From JBGTSJ01 sp041940305 (GTDB lineage Bacteria; Planctomycetota; Planctomycetia; Planctomycetales; Planctomycetaceae): a DNA stretch of 64,000 bases. The notes under the pieces are model-generated. The model saw only the letters and a list, made by a program, of their open reading frames with translations. It was not told where the DNA came from and searched no databases. The first letter of the stretch is position 1. Every line of letters starts with the position of its first letter. A program made the translations under genes and the position numbers. This document shows positions 8,322 through 16,343 of the stretch, one piece after another. Location: the NCBI GenBank assembly GCA_041940305.1, contig JBGTSJ010000002.1:496001-560000 (forward strand), in the 5' to 3' direction.

Positions 8322-9659
8322 ATGCCCCACGTCGCCCTCGTCCCGTTCGTCGGATTCCGCATCCGCAACGAAGCCCTTCGCGCCGCCGGCGCCAATCTTC
8401 CGGGACTGCGGCAACGGGGAGCCGCCGTCGCCGAACTCCCCGCTCTCGGATTGCTCACCCTCGCCGGCCTCAACCCGCCCGACTGGTCGTGCAGCTATCA
8501 CCCGGCGACGCAAGCGGACGAAGACTTACTGCAGAGTGTCATCTCGCACCGGCCGGATCTCGTCGCGGTGTCCGCTCTCACGGCGTCGGTGGACGAAGCC
8601 TATCGATTCTGTGCCCGCTTGCGTGCCGAAGGCATCCCGGCCGTCCTGGGTGGACTGCACGCAACGGCCCTTCCGGAAGAAGTAGTGGAGCACTCCATCC
8701 CGGTCGTGGTCGGCGCGGGAGAATCCGTGTGGAGTGAACTGCTGGCCCATGCCGCCGCCGGTTCGCTCAAACCCGTCTATCGCGCCGCCGACCATTCGTC
8801 CGAGACTCCGTGGCCGTCGCCGCGGTTCGATCTTCTGGGCGATGTTCCGCGCTATACCCTGCAGACGCAACGCGGCTGCCCGCTGGCGTGCGACTTCTGC
8901 GCAGCGAGCCGTCTCCTCGGTCGGTTCCGAGTCAAACCGGTAGCTCGGATTCGAGCGGAAGCCGCAGCGATCGCGCAACGACGCCCCGCTCCACTGATCG
9001 AACTCGCCGACGACAACACCTTCGCCGGCAACCGAAGCCCCGACGAAGTGCTCCAGCCGCTGGCCGACGTAGAGGCCCGCTGGTTCACGGAAAGCGACTG
9101 GCGAATCGGCGAGCGCCCGGAGCTGTTACGAGGCATGGCCGCAGCGGGCTGCGTCCAGGTGTTGATCGGGATCGAGTCGCTCGTGTTCCGCTACCCCGGC
9201 ATGGGCGTCAAGCAGGCCGAACTCGCCCGCGTGCTCCGCGCGGTCGACGCCATCCAGTCCGCGGGAGTAGCCGTCAACGCCTGCTTCATCGTCGGGGCCG
9301 ACGGCGAGACGTTCGCCTCACTCGAAAGACTGTGTCGATTCTTGGAAGCGGCCGACTTCGCCGAGGTGCAGGTCACTCTGCAGACGCCTTTTCCGGGCAC
9401 GGGTCTGTATCGCAGACTGAAGGAGGAAGGACGATTGCTGCCGGACCGGGGCTGGTCCGCGTATACGCTGTTCGATGTCACGCATCAGCCAGATTTGCTC
9501 ACCGTCGACGAACTTGAACGCGGATTCCAGGACGTGCTCTTCCGAACTTATGGGGCCGAACAGGCGCAGCGACGAGCGGCCATTCGTCGCCAGGTCTGGT
9601 GGCACAACCCACGGCTGCGACGTTACAGGTTCGAGGAACTGCTGCCCCATGATGCGTGA
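8322..9659 (+). CDS. B12-binding domain radical SAM protein
   Basis: A 445-residue enzyme. Residues about 1-150 form the cobalamin-binding-type Rossmann domain (LLTLAGLNPP, DLVAVSALTASVDEAY, VLGGLHATALPEEV, VVGAGESVW). The radical SAM core follows with the CxxxCxxC iron-sulfur motif at Cys186, Cys190 and Cys193, then IELADDNTF, VQVLIGIESL and FIVGADGET, typical of B12-radical SAM enzymes. The B12 domain lacks an obvious DxHxxG, which is common in this class. A methyl transfer or other radical rearrangement is inferred; the substrate is unknown. Its last 11 bases overlap the next gene, so the two are translationally coupled and may work together. Confidence 0.88.
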   Translation: MPHVALVPFVGFRIRNEALRAAGANLPGLRQRGAAVAELPALGLLTLAGLNPPDWSCSYHPATQADEDLLQSVISHRPDLVAVSALTASVDEAYRFCARLRAEGIPAVLGGLHATALPEEVVEHSIPVVVGAGESVWSELLAHAAAGSLKPVYRAADHSSETPWPSPRFDLLGDVPRYTLQTQRGCPLACDFCAASRLLGRFRVKPVARIRAEAAAIAQRRPAPLIELADDNTFAGNRSPDEVLQPLADVEARWFTESDWRIGERPELLRGMAAAGCVQVLIGIESLVFRYPGMGVKQAELARVLRAVDAIQSAGVAVNACFIVGADGETFASLERLCRFLEAADFAEVQVTLQTPFPGTGLYRRLKEEGRLLPDRGWSAYTLFDVTHQPDLLTVDELERGFQDVLFRTYGAEQAQRRAAIRRQVWWHNPRLRRYRFEELLPHDA

Positions 9660-10950
9660 ACCTCCACCGCCGACTGCAGCCCGCGTGACGCCCCTCACAA
9701 TCGTCACGTACCTGTTCGGATCGCAGGAATCCATTCGGCGAATCGCGCAGTCGCCGTCGGCAGTCTGGATCGGCGCCCTGTTTGTGCTGTCCGCCGGATT
9801 CGCGCGGGAGTACGACGGCGAGGACCTCGCCGCAGAACCGTGGCATCTCCTCATCCCGTTCGCGGCCTCACTTGTGACGTCCTTTCTGCTCTTTGCCTGC
9901 GTCTACGGCGCCGCTCTGCGCCGCGGCGCGGTCGACACCGACTTCGGGACGCTCTACTGCCGGTTTCTCGGCTTGTACTGGATGACAGCCCCGCTCGCCT
10001 GGGTCTATGCGCTCCCGGTCGAACGCTGGGGCACCGCGGCGCAAGCAGTAGAGTGGAACCTGTGGCTGCTCGCCATCGTCTCCGTCTGGCGCGTCGCGCT
10101 CATGATCCGCGTGGTCAACGTCCTCTACCAGGCGCCGGTACTCAGCGCCGCGTGGGTCGTCTGCCTGTTCGCCGACGCCGTTGCCGTCATCGCCGTCTGG
10201 GCCTCCCCCATGCCTGTCATCGCCTTCATGGGAGGCGTCCGCCTGTCGGACAGCGACGCGCTGATTCAATCGGTGATGGTCAACCTTCGTGTCGGAACCG
10301 TGCTCGTCGGCCTTGTGCTGCTCGTGGGCGTGCCAGTCTTCCTCTTTCGCTCCGGACCGCAGTGGTCCCTGTCGATCGACCCGCGCCGTCGCGTCCCTCT
10401 GCATCCCGCCGTCTGGCTTCTCCCGGCCGCCGCTCTAGCCATCTGGCCGTTCCTCCTCCCGCGGCCTCAGAGCGAACAGCGGCTGCGGCGCGAAGTCGAG
10501 CGCCTGCTGGTCAGCGGCCGGATCGCCGACGGACTGGACCTGATGTCGCGGCACCAGCCTGACGACTTCCCGCCCCACTGGGATCCCCCGCCGCGCATCG
10601 CCTACGCCCGCCCCCTCCCCCCGTTAATGGACGTCATGGAACAGATCGTCGCCGCCCCCCCGGCCGACTGGGTCCGCAACGTATACGTGAACAAACTACG
10701 GGACCGCTTCGGCGACACATGGGGCGACGGACTGCGCATCTACTGGTCCGATCTGTCTCCCGAAGCGAAAGAACGCTTCGTCCGCGTGATGGAGTCCCTC
10801 CCCGAAGCCCAGCACATCTTGCGACGGGACGATGAGAACTACTCAGGCTTCATCCTCAAAGGCGAAACCCCACCCGATCTGGTCGAACGCCTCAGACGCC
10901 TCACACTCCCGCAGAACGAGGAAACGGCTGATTCCGAGCATTCGCCCTGA
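9649..10950 (+). CDS. Multi-pass membrane protein with soluble C-terminal domain
   Basis: A 433-residue protein; the ATG at 9649 overlaps the radical SAM stop by 11 bp. After a short Pro-rich N-terminus and a YLFGSQESIRRI amphipathic segment there are about six or seven transmembrane helices (roughly 35-55, 65-85, 110-125, 140-160, 170-205, 220-245, 265-285). A hydrophilic tail of about 145 residues follows, rich in Pro and charged residues. I recognise no family motif. Coupling to the radical SAM gene suggests a shared pathway, perhaps with a membrane-bound substrate, but this is inference. Confidence 0.7.
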   Translation: MMREPPPPTAARVTPLTIVTYLFGSQESIRRIAQSPSAVWIGALFVLSAGFAREYDGEDLAAEPWHLLIPFAASLVTSFLLFACVYGAALRRGAVDTDFGTLYCRFLGLYWMTAPLAWVYALPVERWGTAAQAVEWNLWLLAIVSVWRVALMIRVVNVLYQAPVLSAAWVVCLFADAVAVIAVWASPMPVIAFMGGVRLSDSDALIQSVMVNLRVGTVLVGLVLLVGVPVFLFRSGPQWSLSIDPRRRVPLHPAVWLLPAAALAIWPFLLPRPQSEQRLRREVERLLVSGRIADGLDLMSRHQPDDFPPHWDPPPRIAYARPLPPLMDVMEQIVAAPPADWVRNVYVNKLRDRFGDTWGDGLRIYWSDLSPEAKERFVRVMESLPEAQHILRRDDENYSGFILKGETPPDLVERLRRLTLPQNEETADSEHSP

Positions 10951-10964
10951 TAACGGAGTCGCCT

Positions 10965-10993
10965 TTGCATCGATCGCTATTCAGGCATATAAT
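10965..10993 (+). promoter_or_regulatory. Sigma-70-type promoter of the DUF1501 gene
   Basis: TTGCAT at 10965-10970 and a perfect TATAAT at 10988-10993 are separated by exactly 17 bp. Transcription would begin near 11000, leaving a leader of about 100 nt before the ATG at 11104. It is one of the few AT-rich spots in this stretch. Confidence 0.65.
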
Positions 10994-11001
10994 TCAACGT
11001 T

Positions 11002-11020
11002 GATGCATCGTTGCTGCATC
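11002..11020. promoter_or_regulatory. Inverted repeat at the predicted transcription start
   Basis: GATGCA (11002-11007) and TGCATC (11015-11020) form a perfect 6-bp inverted repeat with a 7-base spacer, beginning about 9 bp after the TATAAT box. It could be an operator or a hairpin at the mRNA 5' end. Confidence 0.4.
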
Positions 11021-11103
11021 TGGTCACGGGCCGGGTATGGCTCGACTCCCCGCCGTCCACCGCCCCCGTGCGGCCGGACATCCCTCCTGCCTGATGTAAG
11101 ACC

Positions 11104-12444
11104 ATGCTTTCTCTCCTCGGCCACGGCGGCAAGCTCTGTGATGGAATCACCCGCCGCGACATGCTCCGCCTCGGCGCCCTCACGGTTGGCGGACTGACCC
11201 TCCCGGGACTGCTGCGGGCCGAGCAGGCCGCCGGCATTCGGGGGTCGAAGAAAGCCGTCATCATGGTCTACATGTGCGGCGCGCCGTCGCATCAGGACAT
11301 GTACGATCTCAAGATGGACGCTCCGGCCGAGATCCGCGGCGAGTTCCGCCCCATCGCTACCAGCGTGCCGGGCATCGAGATCTGCGAGCACATGCCGCAC
11401 TGTGCGGCCATCATGGACAAGCTCGTTCCGCTCCGCTCGGTCTACGGCTCCCCCAACGGCGCCCACGACTCTTTCATCTGCTACACCGGCCAGACCGTCC
11501 AGAACCAGCCCCCCGGAGGCTGGCCGGCCTTCGGTTCGGCAACGTCCCGCATCCTCGGACCCAAAACGGAAGCCGTTCCCGCGTTTGTCGGACTCTCTCC
11601 CGACGCCGGCCACCCTCCCTACGGATCTCCCGGACTCCCGGGGTTCCTCGGCGTCGCTCACGCGGCATTCCGCCCCTCCGGCCCCAGCCGCGACGACATG
11701 GTCCTGCAGGGCGTCACGCTCGACCGCCTGTCCGATCGCCGGCAACTGCTGCAGGGCTTCGACCGCATCCGCCGCGACATCGACACCAGCGGCGTGCTCG
11801 AAGGGATGGACGCCGTCAGCGAGCAGGCGTTCGGCATCCTCACCTCCAGCGCGCTCGCCGAAGCGCTCGATGTCTCCCGCGAACCGGCCGAAGTCCGGGA
11901 ACGCTACGGCAAGGGAGACCCCAAGAACTTCGGCGACGGCGCGCCGCGAAACCTCGAGCACTTCCTGATGGCGCGGCGGCTCGTGGAAGCGGGGGTCCGC
12001 GTGGTGACGCTCAACTTCGGCCGCTGGGACTTCCACAGCAACAACTTCCCCGGCCTGCGCGACACCCATCTCCCGCAGTTCGACCAGGGAATTTCGGCCC
12101 TCGTCGAGGACCTGCACGAGCGTGGGCTCGCCGATGATGTGTCGGTCGTGGCCTGGGGGGAGTTCGGGCGCACGCCGCAGATCAATGCCGACGGCGGCCG
12201 CGACCACTGGCCGCAGGTCGGCGGAGCACTGCTGGCAGGCGGCGGCATGCGGACCGGCCAGGTGATCGGCGCCACCGACCGCCTCGGGGCCGAGATCGCC
12301 GACCGCCCGATCCACTTCAAGGAAGTCCTCGCCACGCTTTACCGCAACATCGGCATCGACCCGGACGTCGTCACGCTGAGCGACCTCGCCGGCCGCCCCC
12401 AATACCTCGTCGACCACGCCCCCCCGCTGCCGGAGCTCGCCTGA
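11104..12444 (+). CDS. DUF1501 domain-containing secreted protein
   Basis: A 446-residue DUF1501 protein, related to the sulfatase/alkaline phosphatase superfamily and expanded in planctomycetes. The N-terminus carries a twin-arginine-like signal (ITRRDMLRLG, then a hydrophobic run ending LRAEQA at about residue 41). DUF1501 features follow: VYMCGAPSHQDMYDLK, the GEFRPI segment, LRSVYG, HDSF, and near the end VVAWGEFGRTPQIN and GRDHWP. The exact function of DUF1501 proteins is not established. This one stands without an adjacent DUF1549/DUF1553 partner, unlike the paralogue at 51789. It has its own promoter (10965-10993) and a bulged hairpin just after the stop. Confidence 0.93.
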   Translation: MLSLLGHGGKLCDGITRRDMLRLGALTVGGLTLPGLLRAEQAAGIRGSKKAVIMVYMCGAPSHQDMYDLKMDAPAEIRGEFRPIATSVPGIEICEHMPHCAAIMDKLVPLRSVYGSPNGAHDSFICYTGQTVQNQPPGGWPAFGSATSRILGPKTEAVPAFVGLSPDAGHPPYGSPGLPGFLGVAHAAFRPSGPSRDDMVLQGVTLDRLSDRRQLLQGFDRIRRDIDTSGVLEGMDAVSEQAFGILTSSALAEALDVSREPAEVRERYGKGDPKNFGDGAPRNLEHFLMARRLVEAGVRVVTLNFGRWDFHSNNFPGLRDTHLPQFDQGISALVEDLHERGLADDVSVVAWGEFGRTPQINADGGRDHWPQVGGALLAGGGMRTGQVIGATDRLGAEIADRPIHFKEVLATLYRNIGIDPDVVTLSDLAGRPQYLVDHAPPLPELA

Positions 12445-12456
12445 CGGTCAGAGGGA

Positions 12457-12477
12457 ACCGACCGCATGCGGTTCGGT
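12457..12477 (+). terminator. Possible hairpin terminator after the DUF1501 gene
   Basis: ACCGACCGCA (12457-12466) pairs with TGCGGTTCGGT (12467-12477) with one bulged base. It starts 13 bp after the stop codon. There is no T-run, so intrinsic termination would be weak. Confidence 0.35.
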
Positions 12478-12580
12478 GAGGTCATGGGGAAACGCCGGGG
12501 TAAGCGGCTGATGAACACGGTACTCACCGGGAAGAACGAGCCTCTGGTCGGTGAAGCAGGCTGAGTGCTAAACTCAGTGA

Positions 12581-12889
12581 ATGACGACGAAAACACGCAA
12601 GCCGTGGCTCGCCAATCTGGTGTGGGCCACAGCTCTGCTGGTCGTCTTCGGCCCGGTCCTGTACGTGCTCAGTTACGCGCCAGTCTATCGTTGGCGGTGT
12701 GATTCCGCTTGGAATGCAGGCCGGAAAACTCCGTATCACCTTACAGGCTACGGCCCGGCCGAGTGGACTATCGACGAGACACCGCTGTGCGAGCCCCTAA
12801 TTTTGTGGGGTAAGGTCTGGGGAATTGGAGATGCAATGGGTTGGGCGTCGTACGTTCGGAGTCAGCTGCGTGTGGAGAATGCTCCTTGA
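12581..12889 (+). CDS. Small single-pass membrane protein
   Basis: A 102-residue protein of unknown function. A basic N-terminus (MTTKTRKPW) is followed by one transmembrane helix at about 12-35 and a hydrophilic tail with two cysteines and several tryptophans. The layout (basic start, single helix ending YAPVYRW, short soluble tail) resembles small planctomycete orphans. A perfect 6-bp inverted repeat (CTGAGT...ACTCAG, 12561-12577) sits immediately before the start codon and could mask the ribosome site. Confidence 0.55.
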   Translation: MTTKTRKPWLANLVWATALLVVFGPVLYVLSYAPVYRWRCDSAWNAGRKTPYHLTGYGPAEWTIDETPLCEPLILWGKVWGIGDAMGWASYVRSQLRVENAP

Positions 12890-12911
12890 TCAGTCAATTG
12901 AATAGTTGCCA

Positions 12912-12925
12912 AACGTTGCAACGTT
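12912..12925. promoter_or_regulatory. Perfect 14-bp palindrome upstream of the beta-helix gene
   Basis: AACGTTGCAACGTT is its own reverse complement. It lies 62 bp before the ATG of the beta-helix gene and 22 bp after the stop of the small membrane protein gene, which is where an operator would sit. No regulator gene is adjacent. Confidence 0.35.
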
Positions 12926-12987
12926 CATCCCCGATTGTTCACCATTGGGCGCATTGTCCACCGCCGCATTCTGCAAAGATCCTCACC

Positions 12988-14262
12988 ATGTCTGTCCGAC
13001 TGATCACCCTCTCCCTTCTCCTCGCCGCCCTCTGCCTGGCCTGGAGCTCCACGGCCGTCCCTCAGCCGTCGGACTCTCCTCCGAAGCCTCGCCTGCCAGG
13101 GGCCCGGGTTGAGATTCAAGCGGCTGAGTTCGAATCGCTGCAGGCCGCACTCGATGCACTTCCTCCGGAAGGCGGCGCGGTGCATCTTCCCCCCGGCGAC
13201 TTCGTGATTACCGAACCCCTCATGCTCTCGCGCGGCGACGTCCTGCTGCAGGGCGCCGGCGCCGCGACCCACATCCGCAATACCAACACCGACGGCCGGC
13301 CGGCTCTCCTCATCTCCCATCCCGACGGCGATCAGGTGCAGGCGGCCGACAAGCTGTGGCGCGTGATGCTCAGCAACTTCCGCATCACCGGCAATGAGCA
13401 CAGCGGCCACGGCATTGAGGCTGTGCTGGTCAACGAGATCTTCATCCAGGGAGTGACCGTCAGCGAACACGGCGGCGACGGCATCCTGCTGGACCGCTGC
13501 TACGAAGACCCGCGCGTCAGCGACTGCCTGATCACTTACAACAAACAGACCGGCCTCAACCTGCCCGGCTGCCACGACATCGTCGTCTGCGGCAACCAGT
13601 TCGAGGAGAACCGGGACGCCGTGCGGTGTTTCGACGCATTCAACCTGTGCTTCACCGGCAACTGCGTCGACGACCATCTCGGCGACGGCGTGGTGATCGA
13701 GAACACCTACGGCTCTGTCGTCTCCGGCAACATGATCGAGGAATGCGACTATCGCGCGATCGTCCTCGATCGGGACTGCTACGGCATCACGCTCTCCTCG
13801 AACGTCATCGCCCACAACGGCGGCGGCATCGACCTGCTCGACGCGCACGGCTGCACCGTGTCGGCCAACACGTTCGTCCTCCTCAAGCTACCGACGAAGG
13901 CGGCCGACGGCACTCAGCCCGAACCGCCCGACACCAGCTGCCTCCGCATTACGGCCGACAGCGGACGGATCACCGTCACCGGCAACACGTTCTGCGACAG
14001 TTTCATCGGCGAAGGGGCGGTGAAGCGGAAGATCGATGACCAGCTCGCCGGCGGCATCGTTCTGGAGAACGCGGAGGACGTCGCCATCACGGGCAACACC
14101 TTCAGCAGCGTGCCCAAGGCGCTGGAGCTGCGCGGCGGAGAGCAGTCCCGCATCCTCTTCTCAGGCAACGTCCTCACCGAGACGGCCAGCGATCACCCGC
14201 AGCTCGCCGAACCGCCCGCTTCCGGGAATCTCGACAGTGCCTCTCCCGGGCAGGCCGAGTAG
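12988..14262 (+). CDS. Secreted right-handed beta-helix protein
   Basis: A 424-residue protein with a signal peptide (MSVRLITLSLLLAALCLAW, cleaved near residue 24). The mature part opens with a pectate-lyase-3-like segment (ESLQAALDALPPEGGAVHLP, DFVITEPLML, VLLQGAG). Repeated short rungs of the type N-x-I/V-x-x-N-x-I/F follow (NFRITGN, DIVVCGNQF, SVVSGNMI, GITLSSNVI, CTVSANTF, RITVTGNTF, DVAITGNTF), characteristic of a right-handed parallel beta-helix. Polysaccharide binding, lyase or epimerase activity is possible, but I cannot assign catalytic residues. The frame is open upstream to 12841, but the signal peptide fixes the ATG at 12988. Confidence 0.85.
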   Translation: MSVRLITLSLLLAALCLAWSSTAVPQPSDSPPKPRLPGARVEIQAAEFESLQAALDALPPEGGAVHLPPGDFVITEPLMLSRGDVLLQGAGAATHIRNTNTDGRPALLISHPDGDQVQAADKLWRVMLSNFRITGNEHSGHGIEAVLVNEIFIQGVTVSEHGGDGILLDRCYEDPRVSDCLITYNKQTGLNLPGCHDIVVCGNQFEENRDAVRCFDAFNLCFTGNCVDDHLGDGVVIENTYGSVVSGNMIEECDYRAIVLDRDCYGITLSSNVIAHNGGGIDLLDAHGCTVSANTFVLLKLPTKAADGTQPEPPDTSCLRITADSGRITVTGNTFCDSFIGEGAVKRKIDDQLAGGIVLENAEDVAITGNTFSSVPKALELRGGEQSRILFSGNVLTETASDHPQLAEPPASGNLDSASPGQAE

Positions 14263-14292
14263 ACGGCAACGGCGGAGGAAAATGGGCAGCGA

Positions 14293-15057
14293 TCAGGCGT
14301 GGGCGTCGTAGACGTAATCCAGGATCGCCTTCAGCCCGTTCACGCCCCCCTTCTGCACATAGCAGAGATGAACCTGGCCGGCATCGGTCCACGCCACGTT
14401 GAGTATCGGCGTGTAGTCCTGGTCGGCCGCAAAGGGGGATTCAGCAGCGGGAGCGTCCTCGATGCGTCCGGGGGCGAGTACGACGAGGAAACCCGTCTGG
14501 AACTGGTAGACGGCGGCATCGTGGAGGCCGTCGCCGTCGATGTCGGCCCCCTGGGGCGCTTCCTGGAAGTGGTCGGCCCAGCGCAAATCGGGAATCGAGG
14601 GATCGAAATTGCCGTCAAAAGCAGGAAGTTCTTCGACGGCCGCCGGCTCGCTGAGCTGTGTCGACCAGAACTCGCGTACTTCGTGCAGCGCAATGGGATG
14701 CGGCGCATCGCCGCCAAAGAACCAGGCGGCTCCCGCCGCAACGAGGAGCGCGGCTGCGGACGAGGTGGCCAGTAGGAATTTGCGGCGGGCGCGGCGCGAC
14801 GGACGTGGAGTTTCGGCCGCAGGCTGGACGGTGAGTTCGGCGGCGGCGAGCAGCCGCTCCTTGAGCCCGGCCGGAACCGGGACATCGCGAATCACCGAAC
14901 CGGCGCGGCGGTCAAACTCGCGGCGGAACTCGACGACTTCGGCGCACTCCGGGCAGGAGTCGACGTGCGCGAACGCCGCCTCCAATTCGGGGGATTCTCG
15001 ATCCGCCGAGTCGGGGCGTGCGACGTCCAGTTGCTCTCGTGCCAGTCCACAGTCCAT
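14293..15057 (-). CDS. Membrane anti-sigma factor with zinc-finger and Ca-loop-like C-terminus
   Basis: A 254-residue protein encoded 49 bp downstream of the ECF sigma gene, so it is the likely cognate anti-sigma. Residues 24-45 carry the ZAS zinc-binding pattern His31-x3-Cys35-x2-Cys38. A basic segment (RPSRRARRKF) precedes one transmembrane helix at about 94-114. The outer domain (115-254) contains DIDGDGLHD at 172-180, matching DxDxDG calcium-binding loops of FG-GAP/VCBS-type repeats, followed by beta-like segments (AAVYQFQTGFLVVL, QVHLCYVQK). The outer part may sense ligand, calcium or envelope state; that is inference. The start at 15057 is preferred because it begins the ZAS region; the frame is open upstream to 15150. 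Confidence 0.8.
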   Translation of the reverse strand: MDCGLAREQLDVARPDSADRESPELEAAFAHVDSCPECAEVVEFRREFDRRAGSVIRDVPVPAGLKERLLAAAELTVQPAAETPRPSRRARRKFLLATSSAAALLVAAGAAWFFGGDAPHPIALHEVREFWSTQLSEPAAVEELPAFDGNFDPSIPDLRWADHFQEAPQGADIDGDGLHDAAVYQFQTGFLVVLAPGRIEDAPAAESPFAADQDYTPILNVAWTDAGQVHLCYVQKGGVNGLKAILDYVYDAHA

Positions 15058-15106
15058 GACCAGGGTCCTTCGTCTTCCATGACGGGTTTGCCGGACAGGC
15101 CGGCCG

Positions 15107-15643
15107 TTAACCGCTTCTCGTTCTCTCAACAGCCGGCTCAGCCTCTGCATACAGGGCCGCCAGCCGTTGCCGCAAATGGGCCTTTCCCCGCGACAGGCGG
15201 CTCATCACCGTGCCGATGGGGACCTCCAGCATCTCCGCGATCTGCCTGTAACTGAACTCGTCGAAGTAGAACAGAATGACCGCCGACCGGAACTCCTCGG
15301 GGAGTTCGGCGAGGGCGGCCTGCACCGACTCCGCGTCAATCATCCGCTCCAGCGCCCCTTCGTCGCAGGGCTCGGGTACGTCCCCGACCGTGGCGAACGG
15401 GAGCGGGCGGTCTCTCCGCAGGCTCTTCCGGTAGGCATTCCGAACAACGGCGATCAGCCAGGGGCGCGCCTTTTCGGGCTCCCGCAACTGTCCCAGCTTG
15501 GAATGCGCAGCCAGAAACGCCTGCTGCACAAGGTCTTCCGCATCGACGGCGGATCCCGACAACCGGTAGGCGAATCGATAGAGCAGCTCGTAATGCCGCT
15601 CCACCAGATCGGTTACGGCCGGCGGGCTCAAGCCGTCGTCCAT
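15107..15643 (-). CDS. ECF-type RNA polymerase sigma factor
   Basis: A 178-residue ECF sigma-70 family protein. Region 2 shows LVERHYELLYRFAYRLSG and DAEDLVQQAFLAAH, matching the core-binding and -10 recognition helices. Region 4 shows LAELPEEFRSAVILFYFDEFSYRQIAEML and IGTVMSRLSRGKAHLR, the -35 helix-turn-helix. The ATG at 15643 follows an AGAGG Shine-Dalgarno at a suitable distance; an alternative start is at 15709. It heads an operon with the anti-sigma gene and is divergent from a mini-lipoprotein gene. Autoregulation is usual for this family, but I could not place an ECF promoter in the upstream region. Confidence 0.93.
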   Translation of the reverse strand: MDDGLSPPAVTDLVERHYELLYRFAYRLSGSAVDAEDLVQQAFLAAHSKLGQLREPEKARPWLIAVVRNAYRKSLRRDRPLPFATVGDVPEPCDEGALERMIDAESVQAALAELPEEFRSAVILFYFDEFSYRQIAEMLEVPIGTVMSRLSRGKAHLRQRLAALYAEAEPAVERTRSG

Positions 15644-16055
15644 GGCATCCTCTGCAGGTTCTGATCCGTGCGGCACGTCAGATATTCCCGATGGGGCCGC
15701 GGGTTTCATAAATCTGGTTCGATGCCACGTCTGCAATCTTGACCGGACGGCCCGCATTGCCAAGATGAACGCCCGAGCGCCCCGCCGGGGCAGCGGCGAA
15801 ATCGACTGCGTTTTTGCAGGATTTCCGCGCGGGCGGGGAATATTTGACATTCTGGAGGGATCGAGTCCGGGGGGCAAGCACCGACCAGCGCTCGCCGCAA
15901 CATTGGGCAATCTGATTCCCGCCCGAACAGGGTATGCCCGAAATGCGGACGGGAGGAGTCCGTGGACCGGCCGAAACAGGGAAGCCTGTGCCGGTTGGAC
16001 TGACTGAAGGCCCCTGCCCCTCACGCCCATCATCAACATGACACAGGAGCACGTT
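15644..16055. other. Regulatory region between sigma factor and mini-lipoprotein genes
   Basis: About 410 bp separate the divergent sigma and lipoprotein genes. No gene is convincing here. A TTGACA at 15844-15849 has no matching -10 box on the plus strand. Promoters for both directions must be present, possibly ECF-dependent, but none can be assigned with confidence by eye. Confidence 0.4.
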
Positions 16056-16241
16056 ATGAAGCCACTGTTCGCCCTGCTGGCCTGCCTCGGATTTGCCGCC
16101 GCCTCCGTCGGCTGCTCGCAGGACACCACCACGCCCGCCCCGGACAACACTCCGGACCTGGGCGACCCCGGCACGATGGATGACCCGGCCGGCGATCCCG
16201 GCTCGACGACCGGCGGCCCCGACCTCGGCAACGAGCCGTAA
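16056..16241 (+). CDS. Mini-lipoprotein with Asp/Gly/Thr/Pro-rich tail
   Basis: A 61-residue protein. The ATG at 16056 is preceded by AGGAG 8 bases upstream. The signal peptide MKPLFALLACLGFAAAS leads to SVGC with Cys20 as the likely lipidated residue; Cys10 is too early in the hydrophobic core. The 41-residue mature part is low-complexity and acidic (DDPAGDP, GSTTGGPD), with no fold expected. It is divergent from the ECF sigma operon and ends in a strong terminator, so it is a single-gene transcript. It could be a target or sensor partner of that sigma system; this is a guess from position. Confidence 0.7.
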   Translation: MKPLFALLACLGFAAASVGCSQDTTTPAPDNTPDLGDPGTMDDPAGDPGSTTGGPDLGNEP

Positions 16242-16261
16242 GCAACCGGCGACACAGAATC

Positions 16262-16294
16262 ACCCCGGCTCCCGCATGGGTCGCCGGGGTTTTG
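16262..16294 (+). terminator. Rho-independent terminator of the mini-lipoprotein gene
   Basis: ACCCCGGC (16262-16269) pairs perfectly with GCCGGGGT (16283-16290) across a 13-base loop, followed directly by TTTG and further Ts. It starts 21 bp after the stop codon. Confidence 0.75.
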
Positions 16295-16343
16295 TGTTTC
16301 TGAGAGGTGCCGACGGGCGACAGATGGTCGCCAATGGAGTTTT

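Noticed and set aside
7118..8737. 539-residue plus-strand frame across the secreted orphan gene
   Set aside because: It runs antisense to a gene with a signal peptide and then overlaps the start of the radical SAM gene in another frame. Arg/Pro/His-rich composition indicates non-coding.
10981..12417. 478-residue minus-strand frame across the DUF1501 gene
   Set aside because: Antisense to a recognised DUF1501 protein with promoter and signal peptide; no domain identified.
15844..15872. TTGACA-like promoter upstream of the mini-lipoprotein gene
   Set aside because: The -35 box is perfect but no AT-rich -10 exists at 16-18 bp. An ECF-type promoter is likelier but could not be located.
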